Shown piece by piece: positions 28,815-39,207 of a stretch of DNA of 50,733 nucleotides; within the stretch, counting starts at the first letter, position 1; every line of letters starts with the position of its first letter. Origin of the DNA: Isotricha intestinalis (taxonomy: Eukaryota; Ciliophora; Litostomatea; Vestibuliferida; Isotrichidae); assembly GCA_023807065.1 (NCBI GenBank), contig JAJJLU010000415.1, positions 1-50,733 on the forward strand, read 5' to 3'. Below the pieces are notes generated by a model, which was given only the letters and a program-made list of their open reading frames with translations, searched no databases and was not told where the DNA came from. Made by a program: the position numbers and the translations under genes.

Positions 28815-29381
28815 AAGCTTTTATACGGAAAATAATATAAAAATATTCTTAAAAAGATATTTTTAAGGATACTAAATTTATGATACTTGATTTTAAAGGG
28901 AAATATGGAATAAATAATTTGAATTTAAAGGTACATATAAAAAATATACTAGTTCAAAAAAAAGATATTGATAAAATAATATTTACCATATAAGGTATTA
29001 ATGAAAAAAATTAAATAAAGCAGTAATAAAAATAAATATTTAAATATTCTGAAAGTTTTTTTTATTTAAGATATTTTTATTATATATATAATATGATTAA
29101 ACTGAATTTAAGGATTTAATTGAGAAATTTTTATAAATTTAGGAAAACGTTTTTTCATAATTTTTACCTATAAAATATATAATTATAATATTAATTATAA
29201 AAATATTACTAATTTAGTTAAAAAATAAAACAATTAATTTAAATAATAATTAATAAATTGAATGTTTGATTATGAATTTTAATTTACAAAAACAAAATAT
29301 TATTTAAAAGAATATTAAAAATTATTTTAAATTCAATGAATTTAATTAAAATTAAAAAGTTTCCATCAAATCAAAAAGAAA
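28815..29381. other. 567-bp divergent spacer with a 37-codon ORF
   Basis: This region lies between a leftward and a rightward gene and should hold both promoters. One short plus-strand ORF, 28880-28993, starts MILDFKGKYGINNLNLKVHI and could be a surviving bit of a Ubl-like gene. It ends in TAA, after which the same frame reads GINEKN and TAA. The rest is AT-rich with no visible feature. Confidence 0.35.
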
Positions 29382-30011
29382 ATGAATATAATTTTCCTAT
29401 ATATCCTCTTATCCTTATTTAAAAATATTGCATCAAATTTAATAAAAAAATGTTTAATAGGAAATACATGTGACGGTCAATTATGTTCAACTCATGGGAA
29501 TTGTATTTTAAACATATATAAATTTTACAACAACACATTATCAAATACAACTTTAAATTCTTTATCAAAAAGAACAATATGTCAATGTCACAAAGGTTAT
29601 TTAACATATTATCCAAATTCATATCAATTATTTGGTAATAGTGGTGATGTTACTTCAAATGATAATTATAATTCTTCAATTATTTTATGTTGTTACAAAC
29701 AAAAATTACAAATAATTGCTTTTATGCTAGAATTATTCTTTGGATTTGGAATGGGACATTTTTATTTGGAAAATTATTATTTTGCATGCGGAAAATTATT
29801 TATAAATATTGTTTTACTTTTTATTGGAGGATTTACTCTTTTTATTTTTTGCAGTAATGCAGAAGATGATAAAAATTTGATTTATCATCCTTCATTAATA
29901 GTTTTTATGGCTATTGTAATGGTAATTCTCTCATTACACTTTATAGATTTAGTTATAATGGGAATTGGATATCATACAGATGGAAATGGTCAAAGGATAG
30001 ATTTATGGTAG
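29382..30011 (+). CDS. TM2-domain membrane protein with EGF-like ectodomain
   Basis: A 209-residue protein with a signal peptide at 1-18 (MNIIFLYILLSLFKNIAS). It is followed by a Cys-rich extracellular part with an EGF-like pattern (CLIGNTCDGQLCSTHGNCIL, then TICQCHKGYL). The TM2 domain is at about 110-160: IIAFMLELFFGFGMGHFYLE, a short loop, and KLFINIVLLFIGGFTLFIFC. A third hydrophobic segment (about 175-197, SLIVFMAIVMVILSLHFIDL) follows. In TM2D proteins a DRF motif lies between helices; it is not seen here. TM2 proteins occur in bacteria and eukaryotes, and their role is poorly known. It ends in TAG. The start is set by the signal peptide. Confidence 0.82.
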   Translation: MNIIFLYILLSLFKNIASNLIKKCLIGNTCDGQLCSTHGNCILNIYKFYNNTLSNTTLNSLSKRTICQCHKGYLTYYPNSYQLFGNSGDVTSNDNYNSSIILCCYKQKLQIIAFMLELFFGFGMGHFYLENYYFACGKLFINIVLLFIGGFTLFIFCSNAEDDKNLIYHPSLIVFMAIVMVILSLHFIDLVIMGIGYHTDGNGQRIDLW

Positions 30012-30215
30012 TTTAGAATATATATATATTATTTATTTAATTGTCTAATTTTTTATAATTTAATTTATAAAATTTTTTATTCAAATAATAAAGAAAAAGA
30101 AGGAAAGTAAAAAAGTGAATTTTATTAATTAAATTAATTAAAAAAATTAATAACAATAAAAAAAATGTTTTAATTATTTTCTGAATTTATTCATAATTTC
30201 ATGTAATTTATTTTA

Positions 30216-31034
30216 ATGAGTAATGAAGATGATGATAGTAATTGGGACAAAAATTCAGAAAATAGTGATGTATCTGCAACTACAGATATAAAAGTTTTTC
30301 ATGGAGCAATAAATGGCAAAAATTATTTATCTGAAATAAATAAAAATACAAATTTAAATGTTAATAAAATTCTCCATAAAAATTTATTGAATAAAGATAA
30401 TCCAGAAAATATAAATAACAAATTTAACCTTAAAAACGATAAAACACAAAACAAAGAAAAAATAATAAAAAATTCTCATAAAAATTTATTGAATTTACAA
30501 GGAATGTCATTTAACTTATTTAACAATGATATTCCAAAAGAAAATAAAAGTAATAAGTATGAAGAAAAATCATTAATAAATTCACCAGAAAAAAACAGTG
30601 AATTATTATCATTTAGAAATGAATCAGATATAAAAGAAAATGAAATAAAAAATAAAAATATTAATAAAGAAGAAAAACAACAATTATTAATAAAATTTAA
30701 AGATATAACATATGAAGATGAAGAAGTGATTAATGCAGGTTCAGTTCAAATATTTGAAAAATCAAAAAAAATTAATTCTTATCAAACAATGACAAATTCA
30801 CAATGTTCTTTTAAAATTTCAACTATTGAAAAAGGAATTGCATTACTTGTTAGTAGTCATGATTGTATTTTTACAATGCCTACTTTTTTACTCCCTAAGA
30901 ATGCTAAAATTGGAAATAATTATAATTTCTTCATTGAAGAAGTTAATCAAAGATTTATAAATAAAAATAAAATTAATCAATTACAAAAAAGTTATCAGAA
31001 AGATATTTATAATAATATTATATTTAATAATTGA
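30216..31034 (+). CDS. Unknown protein with a compact conserved-looking C-terminal domain
   Basis: Of 272 residues, the first 160 are acidic then Asn/Lys-rich and disordered (MSNEDDDSNWDKNSENSD start). From about 165 a globular domain begins: LIKFKDITYEDEEVINAGSV, INSYQTMTNSQCSFKISTIE, GIALLVSSHDCIFTMPTFLL and PKNAKIGNNYNFFIEEV. It has the alternating strand pattern and PTFLLPxxAKIG turn of a beta-rich fold. It ends with a short basic helix. I do not recognise the domain. It ends in TGA. Confidence 0.65.
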   Translation: MSNEDDDSNWDKNSENSDVSATTDIKVFHGAINGKNYLSEINKNTNLNVNKILHKNLLNKDNPENINNKFNLKNDKTQNKEKIIKNSHKNLLNLQGMSFNLFNNDIPKENKSNKYEEKSLINSPEKNSELLSFRNESDIKENEIKNKNINKEEKQQLLIKFKDITYEDEEVINAGSVQIFEKSKKINSYQTMTNSQCSFKISTIEKGIALLVSSHDCIFTMPTFLLPKNAKIGNNYNFFIEEVNQRFINKNKINQLQKSYQKDIYNNIIFNN

Positions 31035-31204
31035 ATAGTAAATGAGTATATATTTCATTATTTTATTTTTTGATATATTATTTTATGTTCATCTTAAATA
31101 TAATTTTTTATTTTAATATTAAATATATTTTTTAAAAATTTTTAAATTAATTATTTTCTTTAATTTAGTATAAATTTAAATCGAGGAAAAATAAATTAAA
31201 CATA

Positions 31205-33727
31205 ATGGATACAATATATGGGAAAATAATAGATATTACATCAGGACAAGAAATCTATATTAAAGAAATACCTTTAGTTTTAGGAAGATATTCAAAGAAA
31301 GAAATAGATGACAAAATAATACAAGATAGTAAGTCTTTTATAGGAAAAACAATAGGAATAAATATAAATAAACCAAGAGCTAATCAATTTCAAGAATTAA
31401 AAGATCACAAAATTAAAAATAAATTAATATTAACAAATTGTAAAAGGATTTTCCCTTATCATTTAATATTATATTATAAAGATGGAGAATATAAATTACA
31501 AATAATAGGAAGTGTTTATATAAATTCAAAACCATTTCCTCAAAATCAAGAAGATAAAAATAAAATAATAACAATAAGATCTAATGATAAAATAGCATTT
31601 GATTGTCAATTATGTCCTCAAGATCATTTATTTACATTTATATTTAGTTCAGAAAAAGATAATATAATAAATAAAGGTGATTTATTATCATTAGAAAATA
31701 ATATAATAAATGGGAATGTAAATTTGAAAAATACAAATGATTTAAGATTTCCAAAGTGTTATTCTCCAGATAATTCAATATTAAAAAAATGGACTATTCA
31801 TGAAAAAGATTCATTAAAAAAATATCTATTATTATATGGATATAATAGATGGAATAAAATAAGAATAAATTCAGGAGGAGTATTAAATGAAAAAACAGAT
31901 TTGGAATTAAAAGTAATGTCAAATTCTTTTATTCGATGTATAATAGAATTATTACCATCAAATAAGGAAAATAATAAAGATTTCTTATTAAATTTAATAG
32001 AAGAAAAAAATAATGAACCATATATTTTACCTTCAATAGAAGATTGGGGTAATTTAATAAAACAAAGAGCTCCAGCATGGGGAAAAAGAATTCAATTATT
32101 ATATACAATATGTCAAATAATAGAAAAATTTAAAACTGAGATAAAAAATAATAAAAAATTACGTGAAAGTCTCCAAAACGAAGATTTAAATGAAGAAGAC
32201 AAAAAAAATTATCAATCAAGAATAAATACAACATATGATCATTGGAATAATTTATTAAATTTTCTTCCATCAAATGCATATTATGGTCAAAAACCTTCTG
32301 TTTGGTGGACAAGATCACATGATATAGATTTATTAAGAGGTACATATAAACATGGATATGCAAATTATACTTTAATTAGAAAAGACCCTAAATTTTCTTT
32401 TTGTAAATTAGATAAAAATTCTTTTCAAGAATTTCCCAATGCTGATACTATTACTAGAAGACTTAAAAAAATAGTTCAAATTATTATGAAAAGTGATAAT
32501 CTTAATTCTGGAAGTGATAATGATAAAGAAAATGTTATTAAAGAATCTACTGGATTTAGTTTAGAAGAAAAAAATAATATTGTTCATTATTTTATTAATT
32601 TTGGTATTCCTCTTAATTCAGAAGGAAAATATGATTATAGTGCTTTAAAAGAAAAATTTTTAGAAAATAATGTTGTTCAAGGAAGAAAAACTGAAAAAGA
32701 AAATAAAACTTTATCACCTATGAATTTAGAAGTTTTTGAAAATAAATTAAAAACAATAGCAGATTTAGTTGTTAAGGAAAAAGGAAGTTCAGAAGGAAAT
32801 TTAGGAGAAGGAATAAAATGTCAATTAGATCCTGATAATGATGGCTTTAATTTAGATTTTGAAACAGCTGATCAATTATTAAAAAATTTGAATTTATTTT
32901 ATATTATCAGAAGATATATAATTTCTCAAAATTTTAAGTTATTTAATGATGGTTTGAAAAGATTAAAAGAAGAAACAAAAAAAGGAAATTCAATACCAGA
33001 AAAATGTAAAGAAGACTTTTGGGATTGTTCAATCCATGATAAAGCATTAATATCATTTATAGAAGAAAAAGGATTAATATCATTAAATAATGGAATAAAA
33101 GAAAATCAAAAATTTAAAAATATTCCATTAACATCAGAAGAATATTTAGAAAGAGTAAAATACTTATGTAAATTTTTTTTAAAATTCAAAAAAAACTCAA
33201 TTCCTAAAAATTCAATAGATGATGATTCATCAAGTGAAAAAAGAAAAATAGGTAAAAAAATAATAATAAAAAGGGATGAAGAAGGGAATATAATATTTCC
33301 AATAGAAATAAATCCATCATTAACAATATTAAATTTAGGGAAAATAGAATATAATAATTATAATTATCACAGTAAGAGTAATTTATTTCCTATAGGATTT
33401 AAATCAATAAGAGAGCATCAATCAATGTTTCATTTAGATCAAAGAGCAAAATATACATGTGAAATTTTAGATGGAGGAAATAAACCTTTATATAAATTAA
33501 CTTCTAGTGAAGATCCTAATAATCCTATTATTAGAGATTCTTCAACTGCTTGTTGGTCTTATGTTTGTAATAAAATTAATGATTTACAAGATAAAAAAAG
33601 AAAAAAAGTTACAGTGAGTGGAACTGAAAGATTCGGTTTGTGTGAAAGAAATGTTGTTAAATTATTACAAAGTTTACCTGGAGCTGATAAATGTCCTAAA
33701 TATGAAAAAAAAATTTTTGATGATTAA
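31205..33727 (+). CDS. Chromatin protein: FHA-like, CHD-type SANT/WW module, FYRN-FYRC
   Basis: An 840-residue protein. Residues 1-150 look like an FHA-like beta sandwich (IPLVLGRYSKKEIDD, RIFPYHLILYYKDGEYKLQI). A SANT/Myb-like helix set is at about 193-222 (KKWTIHEKDSLKKYLLLYGY, NRWNKIR). APAWGKRIQLLYTICQIIEK and WWTRSHDIDLLRGTYKHGYA (about 366-386), with YTLIRKDPKF, resemble the module C-terminal to the motor in CHD6-9/Kismet remodellers (WW...LLxGxxKHGYxxY). No SNF2 ATPase is present. At the C terminus, FYRN (about 727-775: LFPIGFKSIREHQSM, YTCEILDGG) and FYRC (about 776-838: ACWSYVCNKI, GLCERNVVKLLQSLPGADKC) are clear. FYR pairs occur in trithorax/MLL, JmjC and TBRG1 proteins. It likely binds chromatin as part of a complex; the partner is unknown. 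Confidence 0.82.
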   Translation: MDTIYGKIIDITSGQEIYIKEIPLVLGRYSKKEIDDKIIQDSKSFIGKTIGININKPRANQFQELKDHKIKNKLILTNCKRIFPYHLILYYKDGEYKLQIIGSVYINSKPFPQNQEDKNKIITIRSNDKIAFDCQLCPQDHLFTFIFSSEKDNIINKGDLLSLENNIINGNVNLKNTNDLRFPKCYSPDNSILKKWTIHEKDSLKKYLLLYGYNRWNKIRINSGGVLNEKTDLELKVMSNSFIRCIIELLPSNKENNKDFLLNLIEEKNNEPYILPSIEDWGNLIKQRAPAWGKRIQLLYTICQIIEKFKTEIKNNKKLRESLQNEDLNEEDKKNYQSRINTTYDHWNNLLNFLPSNAYYGQKPSVWWTRSHDIDLLRGTYKHGYANYTLIRKDPKFSFCKLDKNSFQEFPNADTITRRLKKIVQIIMKSDNLNSGSDNDKENVIKESTGFSLEEKNNIVHYFINFGIPLNSEGKYDYSALKEKFLENNVVQGRKTEKENKTLSPMNLEVFENKLKTIADLVVKEKGSSEGNLGEGIKCQLDPDNDGFNLDFETADQLLKNLNLFYIIRRYIISQNFKLFNDGLKRLKEETKKGNSIPEKCKEDFWDCSIHDKALISFIEEKGLISLNNGIKENQKFKNIPLTSEEYLERVKYLCKFFLKFKKNSIPKNSIDDDSSSEKRKIGKKIIIKRDEEGNIIFPIEINPSLTILNLGKIEYNNYNYHSKSNLFPIGFKSIREHQSMFHLDQRAKYTCEILDGGNKPLYKLTSSEDPNNPIIRDSSTACWSYVCNKINDLQDKKRKKVTVSGTERFGLCERNVVKLLQSLPGADKCPKYEKKIFDD

Positions 33728-33782
33728 TTTTTTTAAAATTTACTGTTTTTAAAAAAGAAAAAAAAATTTTTTTGAAATGGTT

Positions 33783-35075
33783 TTAGTTTTTATTTGTGTT
33801 AAAGGAATTTATTATTGATTCATATTCTGTTATTTTATATTTTAAATTTTTGTTTTCTGTTGTTAATAATGTAATATTGCTTTTTAATTCTTTTATTTTT
33901 AATTTATCATTAATTTCATTTTTTTCTTTTGATTCTTTAGTTAATATTAATTCTCTTTTTTCTTGATCTAATTGTAATATTTGATTATTTAATTCTTTTA
34001 TTATGCTTTTATTTTTATTATTTATATTTGTTATTTGTTCATTTATTGAATTTGATAATAATAAATTTTTATTTTCTAAAGAAGATATTTTTGCTTTTAA
34101 TTCACTTATTTCATTTTTTAATTCTAAATTTTCTTTTGTGTTTGAAAGACTTTCTTCTTCAAATTTTTTTAAATTTTTTTCATATTCTTCTCTTATATTT
34201 TTAATAGAAGAAATTTCAATTTGATTTGATGAAACTAAATTATCATATTTTTGCTTTTCAATTACTAATTTTTTATTTTCTTCTTTTAAATGATTATTTT
34301 CTTCTTCTAATTCTTTACATTTTTCAATTAAATTATTTTTCTCTGATAAAATATTTTCTATAATAAAATCTTCTTTATTTTTTTCATTATTATTATAAGA
34401 AATATAAGTTTGAGTAATTAATTCACTTTGTTCTTTAAATTGAATATTTATTTTATTTATTTCTTCTTTATTTCTTTTATCTAATTCATCGATTAAAAAT
34501 AAAATATTATTTTTTTCTTCAATAACTTTATTTTTAATCATTTTATTTTCTTGAAGTAAAGTTTCATATTTTTGTTGAATTAATTGAGAATATTTTTCAC
34601 TATTAAATAATTCTTCTTGAAGAGTTTTAATTTTAGTTTCATAAGAATCAATTTTTCCTTTTAATATATTATTTAAATTATCTTCATTATTATTACTATT
34701 ATTTTCAGAATTATTTTTTAAATTATTTATTATTTCATTATGTTCATCTATTATTTTTCTTGTTGTCTTTTCATATTTCATTTGAATTTCATTTAATTTT
34801 TTATCATTTTCTATATTTATTTGTCTTAATGATTCAAAATAATTTTTATCTGTTTCATTTAAATTTCCTGTTTCTAAATTATAATATTTTATTGATGAAT
34901 TAAATAACATTTCTTTATATTTTGTCATATCAATTTCATTTAATATTAATTGCCTTTTTAAAGCACAATTTTCTTTAATTATATTATCTAAAAATTCATT
35001 CATTTCTTCATTTTGAGAATTTAATATTTCATTATATTTATCTTGTTGATTTTTAAGAGCATTTTCTTCTTCCAT
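33783..35075 (-). CDS. Coiled-coil protein, 430 aa
   Basis: Almost the whole protein is a Glu/Lys/Asn-rich coiled coil with Leu/Ile/Tyr at heptad spacing, from MEEENALKNQQDKYNEILNS to SNITLLTTENKNLKYKITEY. A short Asn/Ser break lies near 130 (ENNSNNNEDNLNNI). No other domain, signal or membrane segment is visible. Such proteins serve as structural or tethering parts of the cytoskeleton, centriole or Golgi; which one cannot be told. Its stop is only 55 bp from the stop of the convergent chromatin gene, so their 3' untranslated regions must be very short or overlap. Confidence 0.7.
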   Translation of the reverse strand: MEEENALKNQQDKYNEILNSQNEEMNEFLDNIIKENCALKRQLILNEIDMTKYKEMLFNSSIKYYNLETGNLNETDKNYFESLRQINIENDKKLNEIQMKYEKTTRKIIDEHNEIINNLKNNSENNSNNNEDNLNNILKGKIDSYETKIKTLQEELFNSEKYSQLIQQKYETLLQENKMIKNKVIEEKNNILFLIDELDKRNKEEINKINIQFKEQSELITQTYISYNNNEKNKEDFIIENILSEKNNLIEKCKELEEENNHLKEENKKLVIEKQKYDNLVSSNQIEISSIKNIREEYEKNLKKFEEESLSNTKENLELKNEISELKAKISSLENKNLLLSNSINEQITNINNKNKSIIKELNNQILQLDQEKRELILTKESKEKNEINDKLKIKELKSNITLLTTENKNLKYKITEYESIINSFNTNKN

Positions 35076-35176
35076 TTCAAAATTTAAATCACTTTAAAAG
35101 TAAAAAAATAATTGACTTAAAAAAATTAAAAATTAAAATTTTTTAAAAAATTAAATTCAAAAACTAAATAATTTTC

Positions 35177-36090
35177 TTAAAAATTAGTAACAGAAGGATA
35201 ATCATCATCTTTCTTAATAGAATCAAGTAAAAGATAATTAGTTAAAGATTCATTTTGATAATCGTTATTATATTTTCCTGCAAATTTTTGATATTGAGTT
35301 CCAATAATAATTAAACCAACAAAACAAAGAATAATGAAAATACCAAATATATAACTTAAAATTCCAGATTTAGATTCATTATCTAATTCAAGAAATACAG
35401 TTCCATTTAAAGTATCATTAACTTCATTAATAATATCATCAATTGATTCAGTAACTTCAACTTTATTTTTTTTATTTTTTCCTTTTTTTTCTTCTTTTTC
35501 TTCTTTTTTTTCTTTTTTTCCATTTTTTTCTTCTTTTTCATTTTTCTCTTTTTCTGCTTTTAATAATGCTTTTACTTCTGGATTCAAAGTATTATTTTGG
35601 TCTATTACTTCAATTACTTCTGTACTTGTATTATTAACTTCTTCAACAACATTTTCTACTTGTTCTGTTATATTATCAATTTGTTCATTAATATTTTCTA
35701 CTTTTTCTGTAATATTACTAATTTCTTCAGTAATATTATCTATTTGACTTGGTTCAGGTAATAAATTTTCTTCAGGAACATTTTCAACATTTAAATTATC
35801 TTCAGGAACAATTTCTTCAACAACAGTATCATTTAAACTATCTTCAGGCAAAACTTCTTCCACAACATTAGTATCATTTAACATATTTTCAGGTAAACTT
35901 TCTTCAGTAACATTATTATTTAAATTATCTTCAGGTAAAACATCTTCAACTCCACTTAAATTTTCAACTTGGGTATTTTTAGTATGACTATGTTTATGTT
36001 CTTTATGATGATGACTATCCTTATGTGTATTATTCTTTTTACTTTCACTGCACTTAGTGCATTTACGGCAACGATAGCATTCATAATGAG

Positions 36091-36121
<31 letters not shown>

Positions 36122-36355
36122 GTCATCATCATCGTCATCGTCGTCATCATCATCATCATCATGCTTTTTTGATACTGTTTTGTTTTGAGATGATTCATTG
36201 GGAGAGGGATTTGAATTTAGAATTTCTTCTACTTCTTGTTTTGTTAAATTTGTGGTTAAGAGAAATACATGGGTATCTTTTTCTTCTTTTTCTATGGGTT
36301 TTGATTGGATTAAAAATGTTAATAGGAGGAATAGAATTAACTTATTAAATATCAT
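35177..36355 (-). CDS. Type I membrane protein with poly-Asp, Cys and His metal-binding-like tracts
   Basis: A 392-residue protein. A signal peptide is at 1-18 (MIFNKLILFLLLTFLIQS). After a short linker come 23 consecutive Asp (36092-36160; 19 GAT and 4 GAC codons), then ECYRCRKCTKC (four Cys in CxxCxxC spacing) and a His-rich segment HKDSHHHKEHKHSHTKN. Next are acidic repeats of about 15-20 residues of the form xEExLPEDxLNxT (about 135-200), then shorter xNITExVENI-type repeats with N-glycosylation sequons, and a Lys/Glu-rich run. One transmembrane helix near the end (GILSYIFGIFIILCFVGLII) is followed by a short tail with a Tyr motif (NYLLLDS). Ca2+ or metal binding on the luminal/outer side is inferred from composition. 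Family not recognised. Confidence 0.78.
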
Positions 36356-36665
36356 TTTTATTTTTTTTTTTTTTGATATGTTATAAATTTTTATAATTGA
36401 ATATTTATTTTATTTTGAATTGGTTTACTTTATTTTTTTATGATGGATATTTTATTTTTTGGGGTTTTTAAAATTAAAATTTAATTAAAGAATAAATAAA
36501 AATTTTCCAAAGAAATAATATTTTAATATTAATTTAAGAATTTGTCTTAAAAATAGAATAATTAAAAATATTTGGATTTAAATTCTCTTTTCCAAAATTT
36601 AAATTTTTTTAAATGAACAATTCTTCATTAAAAAATATTATAACTTAAAATCAATTAATTTAAAA
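36356..36665. promoter_or_regulatory. Divergent intergenic region
   Basis: 310 bp lie between the leftward poly-Asp membrane protein gene and the rightward SAPS gene. It probably holds both promoters. It is AT-rich, with a T-rich tract next to the leftward start. No motif is definable. Confidence 0.4.
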
Positions 36666-38930
36666 ATGTGGGGAAACCAATTTAAAACTACTTTTTCAGA
36701 TTTAGCAGAATATGAAGAAAAAATGAAAAATAATGAATTAACTTTAGAAGATATTTTAGATAACAATGATATAGTTCAAGATTTAAAAACAAATTCAAAT
36801 TCTGAATTTTTCCCTTTTTTGACAAATGAAATAATGAAAAAATTAATAGATTATACTACTAAAATTCCAAAAGAAGATAATCAAAAGATTGGATATAAAT
36901 TTCCTTTTAATGCATCTGAAATTTTATGTTCAAATAATATGAACATATTAAATAAATTTTTTGAATCAAAAGAAGAAAAAAAAAAAAATATAAATCCAGA
37001 TGATGATGATTTAGTTAATTTAAATGATATTGATGTTAATATTCCAGAAAAAAAAAATGAAGGGAATGAAGAAATTCTAATTTATTTATTTGATTTTTTA
37101 AATTCTGAATCTTCAGAAATTAATTATGTTCTTATCGGTTATTTTAATAAAATAGTTTATAATATACTTCAAAATTCAAGTAAAGAATTATTAAATTTTC
37201 TTTTTAATAAACATAATGAACTTTTTGATGGATTATTAAAACATTTAAATAGAAGAGCAATTGGACAATTAATAAAACATTTTTTAATTTATAATGAAGA
37301 TGATGTTATTAATTTAAATGAAAAAAGAAATATTTTAACTGAAAAAATAATTGAAGAACTAAATCAAACAAATGAAGAAGAAAAATATTTTTGTATTTGT
37401 GAAACTTTAATTGATTGTCTTTCAAATCAAAATTTTTTTAATTCTTTAATGTTAAATCAAAAATTAGTTGATTTACTTTTTTCTATTATTTACAAAAATT
37501 TAGATAATGAAAGAAATTTAAAATGTTTATTAAATTTAATGATAAAAATCAATGAAAAAATTTTAAATTGTTTTGATAAAATAATAACTCCAAATTTAAA
37601 TCTTGAAAATGATTTATTTGTATCATATGATACAAATGAAAATAATTATAATGAAAAATTATTAACATCAATTTTAACTTTTTTATTTAAATCAATAATT
37701 GAAAGTAATTTAATGTTTTTAGAAGATTTACATCAAATAACTAATACTGAAATAGAAACAACTTATCAAAAAAATCAAAAAAAATTAGGAATGAAAAAAT
37801 TAATTTTAGTAGAATTTTTAAGAAGTATAATTGATATTTTAGTGAACACATATTCTAAAAATTTACTTACAGATGAAATATGTAAAATAATAAAATTAAT
37901 GGATGAAAATCGAATTTTTTGGACTTTACATAATTTATTTTTTGAATATGAATTTAATAATATTTATCAAACATTATATCTTCAATTAATGGAAATAATA
38001 TTAAATAAAAATTCACCTGAGGATCTAGTTAATTCAGCATTTATAGATAAATCAAATGAAAAAAATAATTTAATACCAAAATTAATAGAACATACAATAA
38101 ATAATGTAAAATTTGAATATATATCAGAAAGAAAAGCAAATTCTTGTTTCTTTGCCTTTGAAGTAAAATTATTAAATGAAATAAATAATTCTCAAAATCC
38201 ATATATTATAAAAATAATAGAGAAAGAAAAAGACTTTAAAATATTTTATGAAATATTCGTTGAAAGGCTTTATAAATTTTTCACTCAAAAATTATTATAT
38301 AATGAATTTAATCAATTTTTAGAGTCAAGCAACATAATTTTAAGCAATGAATCAATAGATCAAATAATAAATGAAAGTATTGAAATATATAATATTTATA
38401 AGGAAGGAGGAAATTATAAAGAAAGACTAGAAGAAATAATAAAGAGAGAAAAAGAATTAAAAGAAAGACATGAAAAAAATCAATTATCTATTTCTCAAGA
38501 ATTAATTAATGATGATAATGAAAATAATGATATTAATGTTTTTGGTTATGATGATGATGATTATAATCATACTAAAGGATTAATTGATGATTCTCCTAAA
38601 AATAATGAAGGGAAAAAAATGGAATTAGAAAATGGATTTATTGAAGATGATGATTTTAAAGTTGTTGATAATATTAATGATAAAGTTCAAGACTTTAATC
38701 TTTTAATTGATGATGATGATGAAGATTATAATCATAATATTAGAATTAAATTGTTTAATAAAAATATCCAAATTCATGATGAAAAAGAGGATTCAGAAGA
38801 AGAAGAAAATGAAGCTTTTGATAACAATGAAATTTACAAAGATCGAAGAAATGATATATATAATTGGAATAATTATAAAAATTTAAAAATTTTAAACAAT
38901 GCTTTTAAAGATTTAGATATTCTTGAATAA
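36666..38930 (+). CDS. SAPS-domain protein (PP6/Sit4 phosphatase regulatory subunit)
   Basis: A 754-residue protein. The SAPS (SIT4-associated protein) pattern is clear in residues 1-210: MWGNQFKTTFSDLAEYEEKM, LTLEDILDNNDIVQDLKTNS, FLTNEIMKKLIDYTTKIPKE, KFPFNASEILCSNNMNILNK, INYVLIGYFNKIVYNILQNS and LFDGLLKHLNRRAIGQLIKH. Armadillo-like helices continue to about 600. The C-terminal 150 residues are acidic and disordered (DDDDEDYN, EDSEEEENEA). SAPS proteins are the regulatory subunits of the PP6/Sit4 phosphatase and act in cell-cycle, TOR and DNA-damage control. The catalytic subunit is not in this window. The usual length of 700-900 residues fits. Confidence 0.9.
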   Translation: MWGNQFKTTFSDLAEYEEKMKNNELTLEDILDNNDIVQDLKTNSNSEFFPFLTNEIMKKLIDYTTKIPKEDNQKIGYKFPFNASEILCSNNMNILNKFFESKEEKKKNINPDDDDLVNLNDIDVNIPEKKNEGNEEILIYLFDFLNSESSEINYVLIGYFNKIVYNILQNSSKELLNFLFNKHNELFDGLLKHLNRRAIGQLIKHFLIYNEDDVINLNEKRNILTEKIIEELNQTNEEEKYFCICETLIDCLSNQNFFNSLMLNQKLVDLLFSIIYKNLDNERNLKCLLNLMIKINEKILNCFDKIITPNLNLENDLFVSYDTNENNYNEKLLTSILTFLFKSIIESNLMFLEDLHQITNTEIETTYQKNQKKLGMKKLILVEFLRSIIDILVNTYSKNLLTDEICKIIKLMDENRIFWTLHNLFFEYEFNNIYQTLYLQLMEIILNKNSPEDLVNSAFIDKSNEKNNLIPKLIEHTINNVKFEYISERKANSCFFAFEVKLLNEINNSQNPYIIKIIEKEKDFKIFYEIFVERLYKFFTQKLLYNEFNQFLESSNIILSNESIDQIINESIEIYNIYKEGGNYKERLEEIIKREKELKERHEKNQLSISQELINDDNENNDINVFGYDDDDYNHTKGLIDDSPKNNEGKKMELENGFIEDDDFKVVDNINDKVQDFNLLIDDDDEDYNHNIRIKLFNKNIQIHDEKEDSEEEENEAFDNNEIYKDRRNDIYNWNNYKNLKILNNAFKDLDILE

Positions 38931-39207
38931 TAAACAAATGTGTATTTATTGTCTTATTATATAATAATATTTTTTTAAAATATTTAAAATAAAAACAACA
39001 AATTTGTTTAAAAATCCTAACAATAAAATTTGTGTATATATAATACAAAAAAAATGAAATTATCTTCAAAAGTAAAAGATATAAAAAAATAATATAATAA
39101 TTTTTATTATATTAATCCTTCTTTTATCATTTTATTTTTATTTAATACATAATATTAAATATATAATATACAAATTTAATAAAAGTAATAAAAAAATATA
39201 AAAAAAA

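Noticed and set aside
36092..36160. The ATC/GTC triplet run as a simple microsatellite or a CRISPR-like repeat.
   Set aside because: It lies in frame in a long gene with signal peptide and membrane helix and codes for 23 Asp; the mixed GAT/GAC use argues for coding.
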